Assembly: GCA_023433505.1 (NCBI GenBank)
Contig: JAEZCO010000062.1
Location: 1-58,596, forward strand
Direction: 5' to 3'
DNA: 58,596 bases
Source: Bacillota bacterium
GTDB taxonomy: Bacteria > Bacillota > Clostridia > Acetivibrionales > DTU013
Below, piece by piece: positions 15,600 to 24,767 of the stretch. A program made the position numbers and the translations under genes. Each line of letters opens with the position of its first letter. Position 1 is the stretch's first letter. Under the pieces are notes generated by a model, which was not told the DNA's origin, did not search any database, and saw only the letters and a program-made list of their open reading frames with translations.

Positions 15600-15965
15600 A
15601 TGAAAAATCTGCTGCTGGCAATCAATTCCACTTTTGCGGGAATGACCGGATTATTCATTGCAGTCATTCTGTTTTTGCTTATCCTCTACACACTTGTAAA
15701 GCTGCGGACTGCTAAAAATAAAGAACGCTCTAAGGAAGCTCCTGCCGTCCGCCAATCCACCGGCTTTGAGGATGAAATCCCGGAAGAAGGCACCGGTGAA
15801 AAGCTAAACGAAGAGCTTGCAGCAGTGATTATGGCCGCAATACATGCCAGTATGGAACCTGAGTCTCAATGCAAGCTTAGAATAAAATCCTTCCGGCGGA
15901 TCGGACAGTCATCGCCGATATGGAACAGGGCCGGACGCATTGAACGGATCTCAAAGAAACTTTGA
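15600..15965 (+). CDS. OadG-like small membrane protein (sodium-pump decarboxylase gamma subunit family)
   Basis: A 121-residue protein with one N-terminal membrane helix (about 15-36, 'LFIAVILFLLILYTLVKL'), a charged, proline-containing linker, 'LNEELAAVIMAAIHA', and a C-terminal 'LRIKSFRRIGQSSPIWNRAGR' segment of 21 residues broken here as LRIKSF and RRIG..SPIWNRAGR. This order is that of OadG/MmdD gamma or delta subunits, which hold biotin-dependent, sodium-translocating decarboxylases together in the membrane. No alpha, beta or biotin-carrier subunit gene is in the window, so it is an orphan here. GGGAG precedes ATG 15600. It is divergent from ylxM. Confidence 0.72.
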   Translation: MKNLLLAINSTFAGMTGLFIAVILFLLILYTLVKLRTAKNKERSKEAPAVRQSTGFEDEIPEEGTGEKLNEELAAVIMAAIHASMEPESQCKLRIKSFRRIGQSSPIWNRAGRIERISKKL

Positions 15966-16001
15966 TTTCCCGGGAAAATGTTCTTCCTATCCGTTTAAAA
16001 T

Positions 16002-16056
16002 AAAGCCTCCGGGTCATCGAGCCCACCTGTCTTTTAATAATTAAGCTTCACTCCGA
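16002..16056 (+). repeat. Dispersed hairpin repeat, family 1, copy C1 (diverged)
   Basis: AAAGCCTCCGGGTCATCGAG, then CCCACCTGTCTTTTAAT and a decayed right hairpin (TTAAGCTTCACTCCGAT) follow the family order. It sits on one side of a terminator, with copy C2 inverted on the other side. Confidence 0.65.
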
Positions 16057-16090
16057 TAAAAAACCGGTTCTCATGGAAAACCGGTTTTTT
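16057..16090. terminator. Bidirectional terminator between OadG-like gene and UPF0182 gene
   Basis: AAAAAACCGGTT (16057-16068 approx.), an 8-base loop and AACCGGTTTTTT form a stem with A and T tracts on both sides, between two converging genes. Confidence 0.85.
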
Positions 16091-16094
16091 ATTT

Positions 16095-16157
16095 GCGGTA
16101 TCGGCCATGGCCGAATCCCCAAAAGACGAGTGAGGCAGGATGCTCCCGAGTTTTTAT
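16095..16157 (-). repeat. Dispersed hairpin repeat, family 1, copy C2
   Basis: GCGGTATCGGCCATGGCCGA, then ATCCCCAAAAGACGAGTGAG and GATGCTCCCGAGTTTTTA match the reverse orientation of the family consensus. It is inverted relative to C1. Confidence 0.78.
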
Positions 16158-16167
16158 TTCTGACTTC

Positions 16168-18873
16168 TTATTTTAACAAATCTTCCAGTAAACCGCCCAG
16201 CTCATCCAGCTGCTTTTTAAGGTCATCATACTTCTTGGTTATCTCATCCAGCTTCTGTTTATCAATGGATGTCTGCCCCGGCGGTTCAGGCTCCTGGACC
16301 GTCCCGGGCTCTTGATTATCCGGTGTTTTAGGAATTTCACCCTTAAAGAGATCTGCAAGTGCATTGTCAAGATTTTTGCCGATGCCGTATCTAAATTCAT
16401 CATCACTCTGGTAGCCTACAACAATCTCCCTGACTTCAGGGATGGATGACGTGCCTGCAGCCCTTATATAGATCGGTTCAACATAAAGTACGCTGTTTTC
16501 TATGGGAATTACCAGGAGATTGCCTTTATAGACGTCAGATCCGCTCTGCCCCCAAAGGGTCATGTCCGTCGAGATCTTATCGATCTGATTGATTTTAACC
16601 TCCACCTGATTGGGTCCGAAGATGTTGGTGTTCTTTGGGAAGTTAAACAGGATCATCTCTCCATAGTGTTCAGACGAATTTCTGACCGCCAGCCATGAAA
16701 CCATATTATGCTTAAGCTCGCCGGCAGGTGTGAAAGGCCTCATTAAAACCAGCTCTTCCTTTTCACCGATGTCGCCTGGAAGCTTTACCATATTGTAATA
16801 CGGTTCTATTTCCACCAGGTTTGATGAACCCTTTTCCGGGGTATATCTCGCGATTGCCCACAAATCCTGCTGTGTATAGAAGGTTGATACTTTATCCGGA
16901 AGGATATGGTATTTGTTCAGCATCTCCGTTTGTATTTTGAAAAGCATCTCCGGATACCGCATATGTTTGGCGATGGAATCGGGTATTTTTTCCTTGCTGA
17001 AAACGCCGGGATAAATTTTGTCGTAGGTCTGTATAATTGGGTCCTGCTTATCAACAATGTAATAGGTCGCTTTGCCGTTATAGGCATCGATAACTATCTT
17101 GACCGAGTTTCTGATATAATTGACCGTGTTATATTTTTGTGCATAGGGATACTGGTCTGTGGTCGTATATGCATCAAGAACCCATTTTAAGGTGCCGTCA
17201 TCCGCCAGGATAATATATGGGTCCTTGTCAACCGTGAGGAAAGGAACCGCTTTCTGTGCTCTGCTTACAATCTCACGGTTCAGCAGCAATGTGGAGTCCG
17301 ACGTATAGCCGGAAATCAACATTTTGAAATCACCATATTTAATGGAGAACAGCAGCTTGTTCAGCAGGTTTAGTTTGATTCCGCCTGTCCCCTGATAAAC
17401 TGTGGATTTTGTGCCGTCATAGTCAATTTCGTCCATGCCTTTGGCATTAACGATTACATGATCCTCCGTCAGCTCTCCGTAGTATATTTCCGGCCGGGTG
17501 ATTTTAAGGCTCGGGTCCATGGATTTGTGAACCAGTCCGCTGAGGATGAAGTCCACCTGTCCGTCCCGGGTCAGTTTGTTGATGGGATTCATCACCAGTC
17601 CGTAGCCATGGGTATACCGGTAAGTCGTATTCAGGTAAGTTTTATCCGGCAGCTTGTTCTTGTCAATTTCCCTGGCGGATATGAAAATGGGTATTTCCTT
17701 GCCGTTGATTGTATAATTGATGATATCGCCGTCACTGAAGGAATAAAAGGCAGTGTTGCTCTGCAGCTGCACATTGCTGACCAGGGTAGACGGGATGTCT
17801 ACAATCCGGATATTGTTTTTTGTATCAAGATTTCTTTGAATTATTTCCGGAGTCAGCTCCTGGGTGTCGGGGAAATCGTAGGTCTTGATCTTATCCAGAC
17901 TGTAAGCTTCACGTGTCAGGGTTATATTATTTGCAATATAATTCTTCTCATAGTCAAATTCGTTTGGCGTAACGATAAACTTTTGTACGAACAGGGATAT
18001 TATGGTTGCAACTATCCAGACAACGGGGAAAACGGCAATAGTCAATGCTGCAGGCTTCAATTTATCTTTCCAGATAAAAAACAGCGAAACAACTACAATT
18101 GCTATCAGTAAATACGGCGCAGCCTCGAAATACTTGAGCCAGACATTTACCTCGACATATCCGGCACCCGTTGCATTGCCGTAGACATTTCCATAGAGAA
18201 TGTCCTGTTTAACAAGCTGATACGAAAAGGTTTTTATGATAAAAAATATGGCTATGTTAAGCAAATTGTGGGTAATGACGCTTTTTACCTTCAGATTTTC
18301 CAATGTGAGGGTACTGAAGGAGGAGGTGAACATTACCAGATAATAGGCAGCGGTGAAGACGATGACAAACAGCCAGAGCGCTGAGATAAATCCATAAACG
18401 GAAGTATAAAGAGGCCTTATGAAAACATAATATCCCACATCCTTGTTAAAGATGGGATCAGCCATATTGAAGGCCGTACTGTTCAAGAAATTTAATATCT
18501 TAAGAAAGAAGATATCTTTTGAAATCAATGCGCCAAAGAAGGCAATGACTAAAGATAAAATCAAATTAGGAAATTTTTTATGCGGCAGATCCATTTTTTT
18601 GAAATATGCCAGCATATTTTTCTTTATCAGCAAAGCACTTATGTAAATCAGTGCAAAGATCAATACAAAACATACGGCAAAGGTGATTATCCTGTAAAAG
18701 AGATTCTTTACGTAAATACTTGAGAAGCCGCCGATCTCATCCAACTGCAGGATTTCAAGATAGATTTTATTTGCGGTCAGAAGCAAAATAAGGAAAACAG
18801 CGATCGCAGCACCCAGGAGCAGCTTGCCCTTGGAACTTTTTTTGTTCTTTTCCTGATAATAGTCATAAACCAT
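16168..18873 (-). CDS. UPF0182 family large membrane protein
   Basis: A 901-residue protein of the UPF0182/COG1615 family, function unknown. About seven membrane helices fill the first 290 residues (for example 'LLLGAAIAVFLILLLTANK' near 18-36 and 'IITFAVCFVLIFALIYIS' near 67-84), followed by a large, probably extracellular region of some 560 residues and a proline- and glutamate-rich stretch before a coiled C-terminus ('YDDLKKQLDELGGLLEDLL'). Family-typical blocks such as 'YRYTHGYGLVMNPINKL' and 'YGEMILFNFPKN' are present. It follows ftsY and a tiny zinc-ribbon gene and ends at the bidirectional terminator. Confidence 0.85.
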   Translation of the reverse strand: MVYDYYQEKNKKSSKGKLLLGAAIAVFLILLLTANKIYLEILQLDEIGGFSSIYVKNLFYRIITFAVCFVLIFALIYISALLIKKNMLAYFKKMDLPHKKFPNLILSLVIAFFGALISKDIFFLKILNFLNSTAFNMADPIFNKDVGYYVFIRPLYTSVYGFISALWLFVIVFTAAYYLVMFTSSFSTLTLENLKVKSVITHNLLNIAIFFIIKTFSYQLVKQDILYGNVYGNATGAGYVEVNVWLKYFEAAPYLLIAIVVVSLFFIWKDKLKPAALTIAVFPVVWIVATIISLFVQKFIVTPNEFDYEKNYIANNITLTREAYSLDKIKTYDFPDTQELTPEIIQRNLDTKNNIRIVDIPSTLVSNVQLQSNTAFYSFSDGDIINYTINGKEIPIFISAREIDKNKLPDKTYLNTTYRYTHGYGLVMNPINKLTRDGQVDFILSGLVHKSMDPSLKITRPEIYYGELTEDHVIVNAKGMDEIDYDGTKSTVYQGTGGIKLNLLNKLLFSIKYGDFKMLISGYTSDSTLLLNREIVSRAQKAVPFLTVDKDPYIILADDGTLKWVLDAYTTTDQYPYAQKYNTVNYIRNSVKIVIDAYNGKATYYIVDKQDPIIQTYDKIYPGVFSKEKIPDSIAKHMRYPEMLFKIQTEMLNKYHILPDKVSTFYTQQDLWAIARYTPEKGSSNLVEIEPYYNMVKLPGDIGEKEELVLMRPFTPAGELKHNMVSWLAVRNSSEHYGEMILFNFPKNTNIFGPNQVEVKINQIDKISTDMTLWGQSGSDVYKGNLLVIPIENSVLYVEPIYIRAAGTSSIPEVREIVVGYQSDDEFRYGIGKNLDNALADLFKGEIPKTPDNQEPGTVQEPEPPGQTSIDKQKLDEITKKYDDLKKQLDELGGLLEDLLK

Positions 18874-18891
18874 GCTCTACACCTCTTTTCT

Positions 18892-19080
18892 TCAAATTTT
18901 TAACGGAATATCAGAATTCTTAATTTTTAAATTCATGGAATCACTTTTCTTTACTTGCTCTACAAACAAGCCTCTTCCCTTTCCGCAATGCGGACATGTA
19001 AGAGTAAATCCGTTTATATAGCCCTCTTGAAGTGTCCAGGTATTGCCACAGGTTTCCTTTGAACACTGATATTTGTACAT
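18892..19080 (-). CDS. Small zinc-ribbon protein, function unknown
   Basis: A 62-residue protein with CX4C (Cys6, Cys11) and CX2C (Cys29, Cys32) pairs in the pattern of a treble-clef or zinc-ribbon fold; the first pair is in 'YQCSKETCGNTW' and the second in 'LTCPHCGKG'. The rest is polar with no recognised domain. The ribosome site is GGAGGCGAAAACTTAAATG-like, with good spacing. It lies between ftsY (53 bases) and the UPF0182 gene (18 bases), probably co-transcribed. Confidence 0.7.
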   Translation of the reverse strand: MYKYQCSKETCGNTWTLQEGYINGFTLTCPHCGKGRGLFVEQVKKSDSMNLKIKNSDIPLKI

Positions 19081-19133
19081 TTAAGTTTTCGCCTCCTGCA
19101 AACTAATTTATCCTTTGTAACACAGTGGGTCGT

Positions 19134-20042
19134 CTAGCTGAACAATGCTTCGACAAACTCTTTGGAATTGAAGGGTTGAAGGTCCTCCAGCTTTTCTCCC
19201 ACCCCAATGAGCTTGACAGGAATATTCAGTTCGGAGCTGATCGAAATTACAATCCCGCCTTTTGCCGTACCGTCAAGCTTTGTCAATACAATACCGGATA
19301 TTTCCGCCGATTCACTGAAGGTCTTGGCTTGAGAAACCGCATTCTGTCCGGTGGTGGCATCAAGCACCAGCAGAGTCTCACGTCTGGCCCCCGGCATTTC
19401 CCTGTCGATGATCCTTGAAACCTTTTTCAGCTCTTCCATCAGGTTTTTCTTGGTATGGAGCCTTCCCGCAGTGTCGCAAATCAACACATCCACTTTCCGC
19501 GCTTTTGCCGCCTGCACGGCGTCATAAATGACAGCAGCCGGATCGGAGCCTTCGGCCTGTTTGATGATATCTACCCCTACCCTGTCGGACCACACCTGGA
19601 GCTGATCTATTGCAGCTGCTCTGAAGGTATCCCCGGCAGCCAGAAGCACTTTTTTCCCATCCTGCTTCAGCATGTTTGCAATTTTTCCGATGGAAGTAGT
19701 TTTACCAACTCCGTTGACTCCTATAACAGTAATTATGGCAGGAGAGGGTTCTATTTGCAATTTTGCATTTTCCTTGCCCAGCATTTCCTCAAGCTGTTCC
19801 TTAAGCAGGCCTTTCACTGCTGCCGGATTTGTAACCTTGTTGTCCTTCACCTTTTTTCTGAGCCCCGACATTACCTTCATTGCGGTTTCAACGCCTATAT
19901 CGGAGGTAATCAGCACTTCCTCCAATTCATCAAAAAGCTCTTCATTGATTACCCCAAAGGAGACCAGCACCTGATCCAGCTTTTCGGTAATACCTTTCCG
20001 TGTTTTTTGGAGCCCTTCCTTCAATCGATCAAAAAAGCCCAT
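19134..20042 (-). CDS. ftsY: Signal recognition particle receptor FtsY
   Basis: FtsY is the membrane-associated GTPase that receives ribosome-SRP complexes and hands them to SecYEG. The 302-residue protein is the short form without a long acidic A domain, usual in Firmicutes. Motifs: 'GVNGVGKTTSIGKIANML' near 107, 'DTAGRLHTKKNLMEEL' near 190 and 'TKLDGTAKGG' near 255, and an amphipathic N-terminal helix 'MGFFDRLKEGLQKTRKG' for membrane contact. It begins one base after the smc stop codon, so smc-ftsY are coupled. Confidence 0.96.
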   Translation of the reverse strand: MGFFDRLKEGLQKTRKGITEKLDQVLVSFGVINEELFDELEEVLITSDIGVETAMKVMSGLRKKVKDNKVTNPAAVKGLLKEQLEEMLGKENAKLQIEPSPAIITVIGVNGVGKTTSIGKIANMLKQDGKKVLLAAGDTFRAAAIDQLQVWSDRVGVDIIKQAEGSDPAAVIYDAVQAAKARKVDVLICDTAGRLHTKKNLMEELKKVSRIIDREMPGARRETLLVLDATTGQNAVSQAKTFSESAEISGIVLTKLDGTAKGGIVISISSELNIPVKLIGVGEKLEDLQPFNSKEFVEALFS

Positions 20043-20043
20043 G

Positions 20044-23000
20044 TTATCCCACCTTTTCTCCCATTTTCATTGATACGATCCTGGAAACCCCATGCTCCTG
20101 CATTGTTACTCCATACAGCATATCCGAGCCTTCCATTGTACCTTTTCTGTGCGTGACCATGATAAACTGCGTCTGGCCTGAATACTTCCTCAAATACTCC
20201 GAAAACCTGTAAACATTGGCATCGTCCAGAGCTGCCTCTATTTCATCCAGGATACAGAAAGGCGTAGGCTTGAGCCTCAGTATCGCAAACAACAGCGCAA
20301 TGGCTGTAAACGCCCTTTCTCCGCCTGACAGCAGCATCATGTTCTGAAGTTTTTTGCCCGGAGGCTGTACTTCGATGTCAATACCGCTTTCCAGTACGTT
20401 TTCCTGATCTGTAAGCAGCAATTGGGCACGACCGCCATTAAAAAGCTCTTTGAACACTATACCGAAGTTTTCATTGATTAGTCTGAACTGCTCCAAAAAT
20501 TGCTTTCTCATGATTGAGGTCATCTCATAAATAACCCTTTGCAGCTTTTCAGCCGCCTGCTCCATGTCGTTTCTCTGCAAGGACATGAATTCATAGCGTT
20601 CCTTGGTCTTTATGTATTCATCGATAGCAGCCACATTTACCGGCCCAAGCTCCTTTATCTGATTCCTCAATTCATTTATTCTTTTCTGGGCCTGAGTTAC
20701 GCTGCCAATATCCTTTTTCAGCTCCTGCGCACTGGAATAGGTGAGCTCGTATTCATCCCACATCCTATTCTGGATGGCTTCCATTTCCGATTCCAGCTTG
20801 GCATTTTTAACCTCCAGCCTGTTTAGTTCCTCCTGCAGCAGGAGTATGTTTTTATTGATTTCATTTATTTTGTTGACGATGTCGTACAGGTCTTCTTCCA
20901 TCACCTTGCGCTCTTCGGTAATTCTGTCTATTTCAAAGGTTCTGCCCGCCTTTTCCTCGTCATGCCGTTTAATTACATTATTCATACCTTCATTGGCCGC
21001 ATTTAAACCTTTTATTTCTTCAAGGTTCTTGTTTTTCTCCGAATTCTTCCGGTGGATGCTTTTTTGCAGTGCTTCCTTTTCTGCGGCGATCCTGCCCGAG
21101 GACTCCTTCACGCCTTCAATGCTTTCCCGGATGGAATTTACCGAAATCTTAAAATCCATAATGTCGGTATGCAAGGCATCGCGGACGGTTTGATCCTCCT
21201 TGTACTTCTCCTGATGCTCGGCAACGATCCTTTTGGCTTCATTGATTTCACCCTCTATTGCCGACAACTCCAGCTCATATTTCCCCAATTCCTTGGAGGT
21301 TTCAGCTTCCTGCCTGCCAAGCTGCTGCTTTTCCTGCTTTATCATTTCCATCTTTGCAGTAATTTTGCGGATATTTTCTTCTACCTGGGACAGATGGCTT
21401 TCATCCCTTATTTTAACCAGTTCATTATTTTTAATGTCACCTTCGACACCGGTAATTTCTTTGTTTATATCGTTAATATTCTCAATTAACTGCCGGATAT
21501 CCTTCTCCAGTTCCTTGTCCTCCGTACGAAGGCTTTCAAGCTCCTGGGCCAGCTCGGTAATCTCCCTGTTTCTGCTGAGAATGCCGCTGCTTCTGTTTTC
21601 CATGCTGCCGCCGGACATCGAACCGCTGGTGGCAAGGATATCGCCGTCAAGGGTGACGATCCTGAAGCTGTAGTTAAATTTTCTTGCCATGCTGATGGCA
21701 TGGTCCAGATTTTCTGTAACAACCACTTTGCCCAGGAAACTTAAGATGATTCCTTTAAATTTGGGGTCAAAGCTGACCAATTCCGAAGCAACGCCGCAAA
21801 AACCGGGCTGCCTGGATATATTGGCAAGCAAGCCTGCTTCAAAGCTTTTTCCGTTTACCGAGCTTATAGGCAAAAATGTGGCGCGGCCAAGCTTGTTGGC
21901 TTTCAAATAATTAATGGCCTTCTTGGCATCTTCCTCCGTAGAAGTGACGATATTTTGCAAAGCACTGCCCAGGGTCATTTCTATCGCTGTTTCGTATTTG
22001 CGGTCAACGTTGACAAGCTGTGCAAGGGCTCCATGGATTCCCTTGCCGAAATCGGGAGACTCATGGCAGGCTTGAAGCACCTGCCTTACGCTGCGGTTGT
22101 AGCCTTCAAGGTTTTGCTCCATTTCACAAAGCAGCTTGTGCCGCGAAGCTTTGAACTGAATGCCTGACTTTAATTTATTTTCTTTTATTTTCAGGTCCGA
22201 AAGGATTTTATCCGTCTCGCCTCTTTCATTTTGCAATTGCTGAAGCTTGTTTTTCTGTTTTTTAATTTCTTCTGCCGCATGCCGGATGCTCTCCGAGAGA
22301 TCTTCCTTTTTCATACCCTCCCGGTCATTTTCCACCACATGCTGATAAATTTCATGGTCAATGCTTTTTTGCCTTTTTACAAGTCCTTCGATATGGGTCC
22401 GTACATTGTTTATCTGGATCTTCTTGTCCGATTGCAGGTCCAGCTTGTCCATGATGCCGGATTTCAGGTTCTCTATGTGCCTTTCATTTTCATTCAAAGT
22501 TTTCAGAAGCTCTTCCATCTGCTTCTCATATTCCAGCAGCTTTGCAGAATAATCCCTAAGCTGCTTTTCAAGGTATCCCAGCTTGCTTTGCTTCGTGGAT
22601 TCCTCTTTATCCAGCCCGCTGATCTTGCTGCCGATTTCGGCGATTTCTTCCTCCAAACGGCCGATATTTTGGGTCAGGTTGCTGATTTTTTCATTATTCA
22701 GCTTTATTTCCGAATTGCACCTTTCCAGGGTGCCCTCCAGATTGTAAAACTGCTGCTTCGCAATATCCAGCTTTTCTTCAAGGCTTTTGAGCATATCCGT
22801 TTTCTGCTTGTTGGCGCTTGTGATTTCTTCCAGCTTCTGATTTTCCGATTCTATGTTATTTTTGATAATACCGTTCTGTTCTTTATATTCCTCCAGCCTT
22901 TCACGGAATTTCGCAAGGTTCTCCAGGTATACATTGACCTCCAATTCCTTCAAATTCTCTCTCAGATCAAGATACTTCCTTGCCGTTTCAGACTGGTCCT

Positions 23001-23616
23001 TTAAAGGCTCAAGCTGGGTTTCCAGCTCGTTAATGATATCGTTTATCCTGCTCAGGTTCTGTTTTGTGAGCTCCAGCTTTCTTTCCGCTTCCTGCTTTCT
23101 CAGTTTATATTTCATGATCCCGGAAGCTTCTTCAAAGATATGCCTGCGGTCTTCCGACCTGGTACTGAGGATCTCATCCACCCTGCCCTGGCCTATGACG
23201 GAATAGCCGTCCTTGCCGATACCGGTGTCCAGCAGGAGCTCGGTGACATCCTTAAGACGGCACTGCACCTTGTTTAAAAGGTATTCGCTTTCACCGGAGC
23301 GGTAAATTCTTCTGGCAATGGTAACTTCACCGAAATCGATTGGAAGCTTCAGATCGGAATTATCAATGGTAAGGGCGACTTCGGCAAAGCCCAGGGGCTT
23401 CCTGTGCTCGGTGCCGGCAAAAATGACGTCCTCCATTTTGCTTCCCCGGAGTGTTTTGATGCTTTGTTCACCCAGCACCCAGCGGATAGCGTCGGCAATG
23501 TTGCTTTTACCGCTCCCATTGGGCCCTACAACTGAAGTTATCCCGGAATTAAAATCCAGACATATTTTATCTGCGAACGATTTAAATCCTTGTATATCAA
23601 GCCTTTTAAGGTACAA
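20044..23616 (-). CDS. smc: Chromosome segregation protein SMC
   Basis: SMC forms the ATP-driven condensin ring with ScpA and ScpB. The 1190-residue protein has the expected layout: Walker A 'GPNGSGKS' at 31-38, a first coiled coil to about 500, a hinge at about 510-670 ('GYNRSVRQVLQACHES', 'AIEMTLGSALQNIV' regions), a second coiled coil, then the ABC signature 'LLSGGERAFTAIALLFAI' and Walker B 'FCILDEIEAALDDANV'. The start is TTG 23616, with GGAGGG six to seven bases upstream. It is flanked by the radical SAM gene and ftsY, the common clostridial order. Confidence 0.96.
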   Translation of the reverse strand: MYLKRLDIQGFKSFADKICLDFNSGITSVVGPNGSGKSNIADAIRWVLGEQSIKTLRGSKMEDVIFAGTEHRKPLGFAEVALTIDNSDLKLPIDFGEVTIARRIYRSGESEYLLNKVQCRLKDVTELLLDTGIGKDGYSVIGQGRVDEILSTRSEDRRHIFEEASGIMKYKLRKQEAERKLELTKQNLSRINDIINELETQLEPLKDQSETARKYLDLRENLKELEVNVYLENLAKFRERLEEYKEQNGIIKNNIESENQKLEEITSANKQKTDMLKSLEEKLDIAKQQFYNLEGTLERCNSEIKLNNEKISNLTQNIGRLEEEIAEIGSKISGLDKEESTKQSKLGYLEKQLRDYSAKLLEYEKQMEELLKTLNENERHIENLKSGIMDKLDLQSDKKIQINNVRTHIEGLVKRQKSIDHEIYQHVVENDREGMKKEDLSESIRHAAEEIKKQKNKLQQLQNERGETDKILSDLKIKENKLKSGIQFKASRHKLLCEMEQNLEGYNRSVRQVLQACHESPDFGKGIHGALAQLVNVDRKYETAIEMTLGSALQNIVTSTEEDAKKAINYLKANKLGRATFLPISSVNGKSFEAGLLANISRQPGFCGVASELVSFDPKFKGIILSFLGKVVVTENLDHAISMARKFNYSFRIVTLDGDILATSGSMSGGSMENRSSGILSRNREITELAQELESLRTEDKELEKDIRQLIENINDINKEITGVEGDIKNNELVKIRDESHLSQVEENIRKITAKMEMIKQEKQQLGRQEAETSKELGKYELELSAIEGEINEAKRIVAEHQEKYKEDQTVRDALHTDIMDFKISVNSIRESIEGVKESSGRIAAEKEALQKSIHRKNSEKNKNLEEIKGLNAANEGMNNVIKRHDEEKAGRTFEIDRITEERKVMEEDLYDIVNKINEINKNILLLQEELNRLEVKNAKLESEMEAIQNRMWDEYELTYSSAQELKKDIGSVTQAQKRINELRNQIKELGPVNVAAIDEYIKTKERYEFMSLQRNDMEQAAEKLQRVIYEMTSIMRKQFLEQFRLINENFGIVFKELFNGGRAQLLLTDQENVLESGIDIEVQPPGKKLQNMMLLSGGERAFTAIALLFAILRLKPTPFCILDEIEAALDDANVYRFSEYLRKYSGQTQFIMVTHRKGTMEGSDMLYGVTMQEHGVSRIVSMKMGEKVG

Positions 23617-23735
23617 TTGTAACCCTCCGGTAAAACGCAGCGCACAATGCTCTGCTGTAAATTAAGTATAAGTTTCATGTACAGTCTAATTTTAACATAA
23701 ATCCGTATAGATTCAATACATGCATTCTTTTCATT

Positions 23736-24767
23736 TTATTCATTAACCGGAATAACTAAGATTTCGTGGTTTAACGCTGCATCACTGATGACTTTGATTT
23801 TTTTGAAATTATATTTGGAGTGCAAGAAATTCAGATTGCTTCGCTTTTGGCCGGTTACGTTGGAAATATTGCCCGGCCCTGTCTTTATGATAATATTTGA
23901 GAATTTGTTTAAATCCTGTGCCGCAATGCGGTCTTCCATTTGCCTTAAAGCAAGCCTAGATTCAACCAATTGCCTGAAGGCCGGATGAAATGGGCCGCCT
24001 GCAATTTCCGAGCCCTCGGATATGTTATCGCTGGGCTGCAATCCGACCCGTATAACATTTATACCGTTTTCACGATACAATGAAAGCAGCTCGGAACATA
24101 TGTCAACAGCCTCCTGCAGGTCTTGCGGCACGTATGTGCCCTGCTCTACCATCGTTTCAAGAAATGTGCCCTTAATGACAAGAACAGGATAAATCCGAAT
24201 CAGATCTGGTCTTAGCTTAATAATCTTCCGGGCTGTATCCAGATCTTTTTCCTTACTGTCACAGGGAAGTCCTGTCATTGTCTGGATACCCAGCTTAAAT
24301 CCATACTCTTTTATCAACTGTGAAGCCGAAAACACATCCTCTGCAGTATGCCCTCTGCAGCTTGCCTTCAGTACCTCTTCATCAAGGCTCTGAACGCCTA
24401 ATTCGATGGTATGGACATTGTATTCCTTCAGGTAATCCAAGATAGTTTTATTGATATAATCCGGCCTTGTAGAGAGTCTCAAGGTTGAGATCCTGCCTGC
24501 TTTTACATATTCATTGGCTGTGGCAAGGAACTCGATTTGCTTATCTTTTTCGATTCCAGTAAAGCTTCCGCCGTAGAATCCGGCTTCAATGACTGTACCG
24601 GGCCTGATCGTCTTGAGATGGGCTTCAATGATTTCCCGGATGCCGTCTGGCGTCATTTCTTCCGTTTGCCCGCTTATCTTTCTCTGGTTACAGAAAACAC
24701 AGTCATGAGGACAGCCTTTATGTGGAACAAATATGGGAATCACCGCATGCTTTTCAGACATTTCCAT
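23736..24767 (-). CDS. Radical SAM protein, Elp3-like, function unknown
   Basis: A 343-residue iron-sulfur/SAM enzyme. The cluster motif CX3CX2C is at residues 19-26 ('KGCPHDCVFCNQRK'), with SAM-binding features 'FYGGSFTGI', 'LSTRPDYI' and 'ELGVQSLDEEVL' downstream, a set shared with the Elp3/NifB/MiaB-like superfamily and with HemN-type oxidases. It lacks the Elp3 acetyltransferase domain. It sits between rnc and smc, where many clostridia carry it; no biochemical role is established for that gene. It overlaps the rnc stop by 14 bases. ATG 24761 (third codon) is an alternative start. Confidence 0.8.
   Translation of the reverse strand: MEMSEKHAVIPIFVPHKGCPHDCVFCNQRKISGQTEEMTPDGIREIIEAHLKTIRPGTVIEAGFYGGSFTGIEKDKQIEFLATANEYVKAGRISTLRLSTRPDYINKTILDYLKEYNVHTIELGVQSLDEEVLKASCRGHTAEDVFSASQLIKEYGFKLGIQTMTGLPCDSKEKDLDTARKIIKLRPDLIRIYPVLVIKGTFLETMVEQGTYVPQDLQEAVDICSELLSLYRENGINVIRVGLQPSDNISEGSEIAGGPFHPAFRQLVESRLALRQMEDRIAAQDLNKFSNIIIKTGPGNISNVTGQKRSNLNFLHSKYNFKKIKVISDAALNHEILVIPVNE

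Noticed and set aside
22231..23004. A 257-residue plus-strand frame inside smc
   Set aside because: It is the hydrophobic antisense shadow of coiled-coil codons; no ribosome site, and smc is certain here.
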